Shown piece by piece: positions 1-6,238 of a stretch of DNA of 7,050 nt (positions within the stretch are counted from its first letter, which is position 1; the number at the start of each line of letters is the position of its first letter). Source of the DNA: an uncultured Pseudomonadota bacterium (GTDB lineage: Bacteria; Pseudomonadota; Gammaproteobacteria; Steroidobacterales; Steroidobacteraceae). The translations under genes and the position numbers were made by a program. The stretch covers positions 1 through 7,050 of the forward strand of contig CAIVYV010000150.1 of NCBI GenBank assembly GCA_903910215.1, read 5' to 3'. Below the pieces are notes generated by a model that did not search any database, had not been told where the DNA came from, and was given only the letters and a program-made list of their open reading frames with translations.

Positions 1-60
1 GCGTTGCTGGTGCTGCGTAATCACATTTAACGCGTACCCAAAATAACGAATACCCGAGAT

Positions 61-106
61 TTGACCAGCGCAGGGTGATTGGTACACCCTCGGACTGGGG
101 GTAAGC
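61..106 (+). promoter_or_regulatory. Candidate promoter and ribosome binding site of the MFS gene
   Basis: TTGACC at 61-66 is close to a sigma-70 -35 box. The best -10 at a 16-base spacing is TACACC (83-88), which is a poor match, so the promoter call is weak. A run of five G (97-101) lies five bases before the ATG at 107 and is a good Shine-Dalgarno sequence, which supports that start. The rest of the leader (1-60) is comparatively AT-rich and shows no other element I can support. Confidence 0.35.
72..90. promoter_or_regulatory. Inverted repeat in MFS leader (possible operator)
   Basis: AGGGTG (72-77) and CACCCT (85-90) are perfect 6-base inverted arms around a 7-base centre. The repeat lies between the -35-like TTGACC and the ribosome binding site and overlaps the only plausible -10. 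A repressor bound there would block transcription, so it is a candidate operator for the transporter/flavoprotein pair. It could also be chance: a 6-base arm repeat is not rare. It does not resemble the palindromes found near the IclR start. Confidence 0.25.
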
Positions 107-1420
107 ATGACCGAATCGACGGATTGGCCGAAGCCTCGGGTGGCGTGGTATGCAGTAGCAGTCTTGTTGCTGGCGTACACCTGTTCGTTCATCGATCGTA
201 CGATCCTGTCTCTGCTCGTCGAGCCCATCAAAGCAGATCTCGGCCTCTCTGATACCGAAATCGGGATGCTGCACGGCCTCGCTTTCGCCTTGTTTTACAC
301 ACTGATGGGTATCCCAATCGCCATGCTCGCCGATCGTTACAGTCGGCGGACGATCATCGCGGGTGGCATCGCTTTTTGGAGTATCGCAACGGCGTGTTGT
401 GGGCTCGCCAATCGCTTTTCGCATCTTTTTATCGCGCGAGTAGGAGTGGGCGTCGGTGAGGCAGCCCTCTCGCCTGCCGCCTTTTCTTTGCTGGCGGATT
501 CATTTCCTCCGCAGAAGATCGGTCGTGCTCTCAGCGTTTATTCGACCGGTGTTTTTCTTGGCGCAGGCCTTGCGTTCATCATTGGCGGTGCGGTGATCGG
601 CTTGATCAAGGGCTCCGATGGCATCGAGTTGCCGCTGGTGGGTCAGGTAGAGGCATGGCAGGCGGCGTTCATCATCGTGGGTCTGCCGGGTTTGCTACTG
701 GCGTTGTTGGTGCTGACGATCGCCGAGCCCGTACGACGCGACGCTGACAAAGCGCCGGCACCACCGGTTGCGAAAGTCTTCGGATATCTCGCCGAGCATC
801 CGCGTTTGTTTTTTTGTCACTTTCTCGGCTTCGCTTTGTTGAGTGCCGCCTTCAATGCGGTATCCGGATGGGGTCCTGCGTTCTTGCAGCGTCAGTTCCA
901 GGCTGATGCGCCGACGGCGGGTCTTGGTTTAGGTATTGCCGTGCTGGTGTTCGGAACAGCCGGCCTATTGGTGGGTGGTTGGCTCACCGATCGAGGGCGA
1001 CAGCGTGGTTGGTTGGATGCAGCGCTGCGCGTGGGCGTACTGAGCGGACTCGGGCTCGTTCCGTTCGGATTATTGGCAACAAGCGCCGACTCCGTTTGGC
1101 AGGCTGTTCTTTGGCTCTGTCCATTCATGTTCTTCGCCAGCATGGCCTTTGGCGGTGCGGCCGCCGCCATTCAATTGGTTGCTCCGGTACGTATGCGCGC
1201 CGTCGTCTCGGCCTTGTATCTGTTTTTCAATAATTTACTCGGTATCGGGCTCGGGCCGATGGTAGTGGCGTTGGTCACCGACTATGTATTTGCTGATGAG
1301 AAGATGTTGTCGGCATCGATTGCATGGGTGACGAGCGTCATGGGATTGCTCGCTGCATTGGTGCTGTATTGGGGTTTGCGACCGTACCGGTCGGCATTGG
1401 AAATGGCTCGAGGTGAATGA
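107..1420 (+). CDS. MFS transporter, Spinster-like
   Basis: This 437-residue protein is a normal-length 12-helix major facilitator, an inner-membrane secondary transporter. Helix 1 carries an Asp-Arg pair (D30-R31), as is common in Spinster-like bacterial MFS proteins. The helix 2-3 loop has the MFS signature, with G68 and P70 followed by D76-R77 and R80-R81. Helix 4 has R111 with the G113/G115/G117-E118 pattern. A degenerate copy of the loop motif (D295-R296) marks the second half. The charged stretch near residues 205-225 fits the central cytoplasmic loop. The ATG is preceded by a five-G ribosome binding site. Its stop codon overlaps the start of the flavoprotein gene, so the two are probably co-translated, which suggests uptake or efflux of that enzyme's substrate or product. 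The substrate is not predictable; family members near catabolic genes often move organic acids or hydrophobic compounds. Confidence 0.9.
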   Translation: MTESTDWPKPRVAWYAVAVLLLAYTCSFIDRTILSLLVEPIKADLGLSDTEIGMLHGLAFALFYTLMGIPIAMLADRYSRRTIIAGGIAFWSIATACCGLANRFSHLFIARVGVGVGEAALSPAAFSLLADSFPPQKIGRALSVYSTGVFLGAGLAFIIGGAVIGLIKGSDGIELPLVGQVEAWQAAFIIVGLPGLLLALLVLTIAEPVRRDADKAPAPPVAKVFGYLAEHPRLFFCHFLGFALLSAAFNAVSGWGPAFLQRQFQADAPTAGLGLGIAVLVFGTAGLLVGGWLTDRGRQRGWLDAALRVGVLSGLGLVPFGLLATSADSVWQAVLWLCPFMFFASMAFGGAAAAIQLVAPVRMRAVVSALYLFFNNLLGIGLGPMVVALVTDYVFADEKMLSASIAWVTSVMGLLAALVLYWGLRPYRSALEMARGE

Positions 1421-2937
1421 TGGCTAGTCCCGGATCGATAGCGCAGTGGCATGAGGAAGTGGAAGTCTTGATCGCCGGGTTCGGTGTTGCCGGCTGCGCT
1501 GCAGCACTCGGTGCGAGGGATGCCGATGCGGCTGCGAAGATATTGATCGTGGAGAAAATGTCTGAGCACCTCGCTGGCGGAAATGGGAGAGTGTCCGGAC
1601 AGTCGTTGCTGATTTCGCACGATGCGGAGGCGCTCTATCAGTATCAAAAGAACATGAGCGTCAAGAACCCTGTGCCGGACGAGATGCTGCGGGAGTGGGC
1701 TCGCCAGATGGCTGAGCTTGAGCCGTATATTCTCGAGCGATGTGCCGAAGCGGGCACCGAGTTCGTTCGCGGCAGCGGTTGGAGCGGCGGCGAAGCGGTT
1801 TACGAGTTTCCCGAATTCGGCGCCGAAAATGCGGTGGCCTACAACTCTTTCGTCAAGCCGATTCCGAGTGGAGTTTGGATCACGATGAAGCGCTGCGTTG
1901 AGCGTCGCGGGATTCCGGTCCGCTTCGACTCACCCATCATCGATCTGGTGCAGGATCCCGACACGCTCGAAGTGGTGGGTGCGATCGTCGAGCAGGCCGG
2001 TGTCCGTCGAGCGATCAAAGCCAAGGGCGGCGTCGTGCTCGCAGTCGGTGGCTATGAAAACAATCTGACCATGCAGCGTGACTACTACGGGCTGCCCGAA
2101 GCTTACCCGTTTGGCTCACCGGCCAATACCGGCGATGGTCTGAAGCTCGTGCAGAAAGCAGGGGCTGATCTCTGGCACTTGCGCAACTTCGGGCAGTCCG
2201 GTGGCATTTGGCCTGCGATCAAGGTGCCGCAGTGGCCAACTGTCTTCATGCGCAGGCATCTATGGCAGACCTTCAGTTGGATCGATGTCGACGCCGAAGG
2301 ACAGCGTTTCTACAACGAGGGTGCGCCGCTTTACTACACTCATTACAAAGAAAAGCGCCACGGGCATTGGGTCGACACGCCGCTGCCGCGCGCTTTGCCG
2401 GTACACATGATCTTCGACGAAACGACGCGTGCCCATAACTGCCTCATTACCCAGGCGATGACGTGGAACACCGTAGTCGAGGGCTACGAATGGTCTGACG
2501 ACAATACGGTCGAGATCGAGAAGGGTTGGGTGTTACGGGCGGATTCGATCGAGGAGCTCGCTGCTCTGATGGGTCGAGACCCGGTCCGCGTTCGAGAGAC
2601 GGTGGATCGTTACAACGCGGCTTGCCGGGATGGCGTTGATCCGGATTTCGGACGACCGGATTTTTCATTGCAGGCAATCGAAAATCCACCGTATTACGCG
2701 GTGCGAATCGAACCTGGCATCGTTTGTACTAGCGGCGGTGCGCGTCGCAATATCGAGTCTGAAGTGCTCGATCATCGAGGTCTGCCCATCGCTGGCCTAT
2801 ACGAGGCGGGTGAGCTCGGCTCAATGATTTCCGATCTTTATCAGAACGGCTCCTACCTCACTGAAGCCATGATTTCCGGGCGTGCAGCCGGACGAAACGC
2901 CTCTGCGCGGGCACGGCGTAGCGCGATCGCGGCGTAG
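1417..2937 (+). CDS. FAD-dependent oxidoreductase, fumarate reductase/KstD-type (FAD_binding_2)
   Basis: A 506-residue soluble flavoprotein of the fumarate reductase / 3-ketosteroid dehydrogenase superfamily, typical in length. The N-terminal Rossmann motif is G21-x-G23-x-x-G26, with E46 at the end of the second strand for the FAD ribose, followed by the G54-G55-N56-x-R58 segment. A conserved NTGDG stretch lies at 237-241. The C-terminal FAD-binding part has PPYYAV (424-429), paired glycines 440-441 and GLYEAGELGS (460-469), a version seen in many uncharacterised proteins of this family. Members transfer hydride to or from C-C double bonds of acids or cyclic ketones; the substrate here is unknown. 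The start overlaps the MFS stop (ATGATG at 1417-1422). AGGTG at 1411-1415 fits the second ATG (1420) slightly better than the first, a one-residue difference. No signal peptide or haem motif is seen, so it is likely cytoplasmic. It ends six bases before the opposing flavin oxidase gene. Confidence 0.88.
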   Translation: MMASPGSIAQWHEEVEVLIAGFGVAGCAAALGARDADAAAKILIVEKMSEHLAGGNGRVSGQSLLISHDAEALYQYQKNMSVKNPVPDEMLREWARQMAELEPYILERCAEAGTEFVRGSGWSGGEAVYEFPEFGAENAVAYNSFVKPIPSGVWITMKRCVERRGIPVRFDSPIIDLVQDPDTLEVVGAIVEQAGVRRAIKAKGGVVLAVGGYENNLTMQRDYYGLPEAYPFGSPANTGDGLKLVQKAGADLWHLRNFGQSGGIWPAIKVPQWPTVFMRRHLWQTFSWIDVDAEGQRFYNEGAPLYYTHYKEKRHGHWVDTPLPRALPVHMIFDETTRAHNCLITQAMTWNTVVEGYEWSDDNTVEIEKGWVLRADSIEELAALMGRDPVRVRETVDRYNAACRDGVDPDFGRPDFSLQAIENPPYYAVRIEPGIVCTSGGARRNIESEVLDHRGLPIAGLYEAGELGSMISDLYQNGSYLTEAMISGRAAGRNASARARRSAIAA

Positions 2938-2962
2938 TCCTATCTAGAGACCCAATACGCCG
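2930..2962. terminator. Inverted repeat across the convergent junction, possible bidirectional terminator
   Basis: CGGCGTA (2930-2936) is repeated inverted as TACGCCG (2956-2962), giving a 7-base stem with a 19-base loop. The loop holds the six-base spacer and the stop codon of the minus-strand gene, while the left arm contains most of the plus-strand stop. A second direct copy of CGGCGTA lies at 2914-2920, and a perfect palindrome CGCGATCGCG sits at 2922-2931. No run of T follows on either strand, so this is not a classical intrinsic terminator. Confidence 0.25.
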
Positions 2963-4446
2963 GGGTTCATTTGTCCATGCGGATCAAGTATCGCAGCGAG
3001 CTGTTGATAAACCCGCTGCTGAACGCCATCGAGACTCGCCGCGAAGGGATAGGCACGGCCGACCTGAAAGTGCCCGACACCGAGCGGCTTCCATGCCTCC
3101 ATGATGGCCTGGCGGAGCTTCGCAACCCGTTCGCGCGCTGACGCGTTCGACGGATTACGAGGAATACGTTTGATGACCTTCTCTTCGAGCGTGTCGAAGT
3201 GCAGCGGCTCGAGTTCGTCTTGCCAGAAAAACATCGGTTCCATCAACGTCGTCGTGCTGCCCACAGCTGAAAAGAGCGTGGCGGAGGTGATACCAGTCGC
3301 TGCGATTTCCGATTCGAATGCCTCTAGCGTTTCGAGGTAAGCACGGTAACCCGCCTGAGCGCGATCGACATTGAACAGGCCGTGCACGGGTATCCAGCGT
3401 TCGCCGTTCGGTCCAAGGATGCCGTTGAGAGGCGTAAATGGCGTCGCCATCATCACTTTCGGAATCGTGTTCTCGATTTCACGTCCGCCGAGATCGCTTA
3501 CGATCCGCCGGACTTGTGCGATCTTGCTGTCGACGGCGTGAGCATCGAGTCCTTCACACATGACGTGCTGGGTGAAGCCCGCGTCACCCAGGAATCCGCG
3601 ACCGGCCAAAGATATCTCAGCGATGCTGCGCAAGCCCTTGAGGGTCGAGCTGCTGCCACGCAGCACCTTAGACAGCGTGCGGAAGTCATCGGCAAAGCTG
3701 CTGCGTCGGGTGCGTACGTTGGCAAGTAGGGGGTCGAAGCCGACTTGTTGAATGGCGAGCCGGCGTCGCGCGATCGACTGCATCGATTCGAGTAGATTGA
3801 CGGGCTGCTCGAACGAGAACGAGACGCTGTCGGCAGCCGCTGGCATAGGCTCGACGGCCAAGGCGATTCGCAGTTTGACGCCGAAGCGACCGCAGTCACC
3901 GACGAGAAGGGATGTCAGGTCGGGACCGAAATAGCGCGAGCGACCTTCATCGCCCCGCGACAGCACGCCGGTGCGCAGCACCGTACCGTCGGCGAGTAGC
4001 ACTTCGAGACCGAGGGTCGACTCCGCCGCAGAACCATGCAGCCCAGAACCCCAGAAGGCGGCATTCTGCGAGATTGCGCCGCCGATCGTGGCACGCAAGC
4101 CTGACAAAGGTCCGCCGAATACGGCGCGCAAGCCTTGCGGTTGTAGGGCCTCGTGTAGCTGCTGCCAGGTCACACCGGCGTCGACCACGACCCAACCATT
4201 GGCGAGTGTTGAAAGATCGATCTGCGACAGCTGACGCATATCGATCATGACGACCGGGCGTGAATCTTCCGCGAGCACGTAGCCGCCGGTATACGACATG
4301 CCACCACCACGCGCGACGACGACGCAGCCCTCACGCAAGTTTTGCCCGATGGTTTGGATTGCATCCTCTCGATTCAGAGGTGTGACGACTCGCGTGGGTG
4401 CCGAGCCTCGATAAAAGAAATCGTGGTCGAACAGTTGCTGCGTCAT
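2944..4446 (-). CDS. FAD-binding oxidase/dehydrogenase, VAO/GlcD type (FAD_binding_4)
   Basis: With the chosen start this is a 500-residue flavoenzyme of the vanillyl-alcohol oxidase / glycolate oxidase (PCMH-fold) family. The pyrophosphate-binding loop is R46-G47-G48-G49 followed by S51 and G54-G55. The second FAD segment runs from G111-G112 through T120-I-G-G123 and S126-x-N128, to about residue 145. The C-terminus has the family ending D488-P-x-G-x-M-N494-P-G, normal for VAO-type enzymes. Relatives oxidise phenolic alcohols, hydroxy acids or cresols; the substrate here is open, as is whether FAD is covalently bound. The reading frame is open up to 4602, but the extra 52 residues overlap the IclR gene and are basic and unlike the family. 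The ATG at 4446 has GGGAG (complement of 4452-4456) five bases upstream and forms an ATGA overlap with the IclR stop, indicating translational coupling. Confidence 0.87.
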   Translation of the reverse strand: MTQQLFDHDFFYRGSAPTRVVTPLNREDAIQTIGQNLREGCVVVARGGGMSYTGGYVLAEDSRPVVMIDMRQLSQIDLSTLANGWVVVDAGVTWQQLHEALQPQGLRAVFGGPLSGLRATIGGAISQNAAFWGSGLHGSAAESTLGLEVLLADGTVLRTGVLSRGDEGRSRYFGPDLTSLLVGDCGRFGVKLRIALAVEPMPAAADSVSFSFEQPVNLLESMQSIARRRLAIQQVGFDPLLANVRTRRSSFADDFRTLSKVLRGSSSTLKGLRSIAEISLAGRGFLGDAGFTQHVMCEGLDAHAVDSKIAQVRRIVSDLGGREIENTIPKVMMATPFTPLNGILGPNGERWIPVHGLFNVDRAQAGYRAYLETLEAFESEIAATGITSATLFSAVGSTTTLMEPMFFWQDELEPLHFDTLEEKVIKRIPRNPSNASARERVAKLRQAIMEAWKPLGVGHFQVGRAYPFAASLDGVQQRVYQQLAAILDPHGQMNPGVLGL

Positions 4447-5204
4447 CGAAGCTCCCGATCTGCCGTGTTGCCGTGCAGGCGCATCGTCACGAACGTTTTG
4501 AGACTGGATTCGAGCAGTGCGCGCTTTTCCTGGATTCTTTTGCAAGGGCCGCCAATCGCAACGAAAAGCGGTCTTTGCAGCGAGTCTTGCGGCAGGTGAC
4601 ATGCCACGGTCGCCACCTCCGGATTCAGCGTACCGAGGTTCCAGGCGAGTGAGGCGCGTTGACTTGCTCGCACGTCGCTGAGTACCGACGACAACTCCGG
4701 GACTGGAGCGCGTTTCTCACTGGTGGCGCGACGATGCATCGCTCTGATCGTGGAGGGCGGGAGAGTCGACAGATAGCTAGTCCCAGTAGCCGAGCCAAAG
4801 AGGGGAAATCGTTCGCCGACTACGGGAGACCACGCGATGCCGGCGGGCCCTTCGAATACGGCCACAATTTCGACATCGAGATCAGTTGGTGTGCAAAGCA
4901 CCGTGGTCTCACCGGAGGTGGCAGCGAGCTCTCGCAATGCATCACGCAACCCCGCGTGCCCGAACCAAGATGATTCCAACCACGAGCCTAGCGACGAGAA
5001 GCGAGCAGTTGGGAAATAGGTCGCACTGCGCCGGTCTATCGACAACAGGTTCAAACCGACCAGCGTGCGCAGCAGGTCTGCCGTGCTGGAGCGTGGTGCC
5101 TCGATCAGGCGGGCAATCTCGGCGCTGCTCAAGGGTTGTTTGGCTTTAGCGAGCGCATCGAAAACCCGAAAGCTGCGGGTCACGGAAACCGAAGTGTCAT
5201 TCAT
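4443..5204 (-). CDS. IclR-family transcriptional regulator
   Basis: A 253-residue protein with the IclR layout and usual length. The N-terminal winged helix-turn-helix spans about residues 7-65; the recognition part is SSAEIARLIEAPRSSTADLL (26-45), and the wing is near 55-65. The C-terminal effector domain (about 80-245) includes the segment P134-L135 to A139-x-G141 and the late stretch GTLNPEVATVACHL (191-204), both recognisable equivalents of IclR effector-domain signatures. These regulators bind short palindromes as dimers or tetramers and respond to small organic acids or aromatics, often controlling neighbouring catabolic genes and themselves. Here it is first in a two-gene unit with the flavin oxidase (4-base overlap) and diverges from the amidohydrolase gene, so both are likely targets. 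No clear Shine-Dalgarno precedes the ATG at 5204. The start fits the family because the HTH begins a few residues later. Confidence 0.9.
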   Translation of the reverse strand: MNDTSVSVTRSFRVFDALAKAKQPLSSAEIARLIEAPRSSTADLLRTLVGLNLLSIDRRSATYFPTARFSSLGSWLESSWFGHAGLRDALRELAATSGETTVLCTPTDLDVEIVAVFEGPAGIAWSPVVGERFPLFGSATGTSYLSTLPPSTIRAMHRRATSEKRAPVPELSSVLSDVRASQRASLAWNLGTLNPEVATVACHLPQDSLQRPLFVAIGGPCKRIQEKRALLESSLKTFVTMRLHGNTADRELR

Positions 5205-5210
5205 GTCGCG

Positions 5211-5222
5211 ATATACGTGTAT
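5211..5222. promoter_or_regulatory. Imperfect palindrome next to IclR start (possible operator)
   Basis: ATATAC-GTGTAT is a 12-base palindrome with one mismatched pair. It lies seven bases upstream of the IclR start codon, where a bound regulator could repress its own gene. IclR-family sites are usually short palindromes of 12-16 bases, so size and place fit. It has no second copy in the window, and the link to this regulator is inference. Confidence 0.3.
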
Positions 5223-5240
5223 TCGTTCGATAGGTTGGCA

Positions 5241-5259
5241 GGACTGGATTTGTTAGTCC
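5241..5259. promoter_or_regulatory. Inverted repeat GGACT-N9-AGTCC in the divergent region
   Basis: GGACT (5241-5245) and AGTCC (5255-5259) are perfect arms separated by nine bases, starting directly after the -35-like TTGGCA. The overlapping set GACTG (5242-5246) / CAGTC (5261-5265) gives an alternative pairing. Its mid-intergenic position would suit a regulator acting on both directions. The arms are short, so chance is not excluded. Confidence 0.22.
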
Positions 5260-5323
5260 GCAGTCTATGACAATGTGGCTGGTAAGTTCACACTTCATTT
5301 CGTCATTTCATTGGGGACGACGC

Positions 5324-6223
5324 ATGAGCGGTTACATCGACATCGTTTGCAACCTTTACGATCCGGAAGCAGTCCGCAAGGGTCAGACCGGCATCGACAA
5401 TGCTTTCAAGAAGCAGGTTCGGATGGATCGCCGGCTGTGGGGCGGTATTCCGGTCAGCGAATATCTTCGCAAGATGGATCGCGCCGGCATCGAGCGATCA
5501 CTTCTGATCGCCGTCAGGGCGGGCGACATGAACGTCGCCGGCTCGTTCGAAGTGCCGTACGAGCGAGTGCACAAGGTCGTCAATAAATACCCCGATCGTT
5601 TCTCCGGTTTGGCCGGAGTCGATCCCTTCCGCGGGATGAAAGGACTGCGCGAGCTGTCCTTCGCGGTGAACGAACTGGGTTTCGTCGGCGCGCACCTGTA
5701 CCCGCACTGGTTCGGTCTTGCGCCAGACCACGCGAAGTACTACCCGTATTACGCCAAGTGCGCCGAACTCGAGATCCCGATCATGATGCAGATCGGACAT
5801 AACCTCGTTTACTCGCAGAGTCGTCGTCTACCGTCGGTGGGTCGTCCGATCACGCTCGATCAAGTAGCGATCGATTTTCCGGAGCTCAAGTTGCTCGGCA
5901 TCCACATCGGTGTGCCTTGGACGGAAGAGGCCATCTCGATGGCGTGGAAGCATTCCAACATTTATTTGGCAGGCGATGCCTATGCGCCGAAGCATTGGCC
6001 TAAGGCGTTCGTGCATTACGCAAACACGTATGGCAGCCACAAGGTGCTCTTCGGCACCGACTGGCCCGTGATCGACCCTGAGCGTGCCGTGGCGGAAATC
6101 GCGGCCCTCGGTATGCGCCCCGAATCGCATCAAAAGATGATGCGTGACAATGCGCTCGAGGTGTTCACGCGCATTCCGCGCCCGAAGGCGGCTCGCAAGG
6201 CGAAGTCTCAGCGCAAGAGCTGA
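5324..6223 (+). CDS. Amidohydrolase-2 (ACMSD-like) TIM-barrel protein with altered metal site
   Basis: Starting at 5324 this is a 299-residue amidohydrolase-2 family protein. The family covers ACMSD, resorcylate decarboxylases and lactone hydrolases. The ATG at 5324 has GGGGA six bases upstream and puts the family's first strand at residues 4-8. The frame is also open to an ATG at 5267, but the extra 19 residues lack a ribosome binding site and family likeness. Visible motifs are IDIVCN (5-10), where relatives have IDxHxH; IPIMMQIG (151-158), where relatives have a His at the Gln position; LLGIHIG (190-196) with H194; and LFGTDWP (242-248) with D246. Two usual ligand positions (H194, D246) are kept, but V8, N10 and Q156 replace the others, so classical zinc chemistry is doubtful. 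The tail after residue 285 is rich in Lys/Arg. It diverges from the IclR gene, which may control it. Exact reaction unknown. Confidence 0.82.
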   Translation: MSGYIDIVCNLYDPEAVRKGQTGIDNAFKKQVRMDRRLWGGIPVSEYLRKMDRAGIERSLLIAVRAGDMNVAGSFEVPYERVHKVVNKYPDRFSGLAGVDPFRGMKGLRELSFAVNELGFVGAHLYPHWFGLAPDHAKYYPYYAKCAELEIPIMMQIGHNLVYSQSRRLPSVGRPITLDQVAIDFPELKLLGIHIGVPWTEEAISMAWKHSNIYLAGDAYAPKHWPKAFVHYANTYGSHKVLFGTDWPVIDPERAVAEIAALGMRPESHQKMMRDNALEVFTRIPRPKAARKAKSQRKS

Positions 6224-6226
6224 GGC
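6205..6226. terminator. Stem-loop straddling the amidohydrolase stop codon, possible terminator
   Basis: CTCAGC (6207-6212) pairs with GCTGAG (6219-6224) around the loop GCAAGA. Adding a G-U pair and a G-C pair outside gives an eight-base-pair RNA stem from 6205 to 6226. The stop codon (6221-6223) is inside the right arm. No T-tract follows on the plus strand, so intrinsic termination is uncertain. Because the opposing ligase gene ends at 6239, a transcript end here would be useful. Confidence 0.3.
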
Positions 6227-6238
6227 CGCTCGAGACGA

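Larger units (their letters stand above)
5205..5323. promoter_or_regulatory. Divergent intergenic regulatory region (IclR gene / amidohydrolase gene)
   Basis: This 119-base space separates two divergent starts and must hold promoters for both. On the plus strand TTGGCA (5235-5240) is a good -35-like hexamer, but no good -10 lies 16-18 bases on. TATGAC (5266-5271) is -10-like without a partner. On the minus strand TTGTCA (complement of 5268-5273) is -35-like, again without a good -10. Two inverted repeats, listed separately, lie within it. GGGGA (5313-5317) six bases before the ATG at 5324 is the ribosome binding site that decides the amidohydrolase start. Confidence 0.5.

Noticed and set aside
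1..30. An open frame reading ALLVLRNHI then TAA at 28-30, possibly the end of an upstream plus-strand gene.
   Set aside because: Nine codons at the window edge are too few to tell a gene end from chance.
3912..4250. Long Arg-rich open frames opposite or out of phase with the flavin oxidase (for example plus strand 3912-4250 and 3382-3729, minus strand 3498-3899).
   Set aside because: They overlap a well-supported gene, have compositions typical of shadow frames in GC-rich DNA, and show no domain or ribosome binding site.
4659..4973. Plus-strand open frames inside the IclR gene (4659-4973, 4886-5149).
   Set aside because: They are antisense to a clear IclR protein and have no recognisable motif.
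5290..5312. Repeated TTCATTT / TCATTTCATT stretch before the amidohydrolase start.
   Set aside because: Short, imperfect low-complexity repetition with no spacing suggesting a binding site; probably just an AT-rich untranslated leader.
5267..5323. The upstream ATG at 5267 as the start of the amidohydrolase.
   Set aside because: The added 19 residues do not resemble the family, and the ribosome binding site GGGGA lies before the ATG at 5324.
5498..6133. Minus-strand open frames inside the amidohydrolase gene (5498-5800, 5828-6133).
   Set aside because: They are His/Arg-rich shadows of the conserved barrel codons, with no start context or family likeness.
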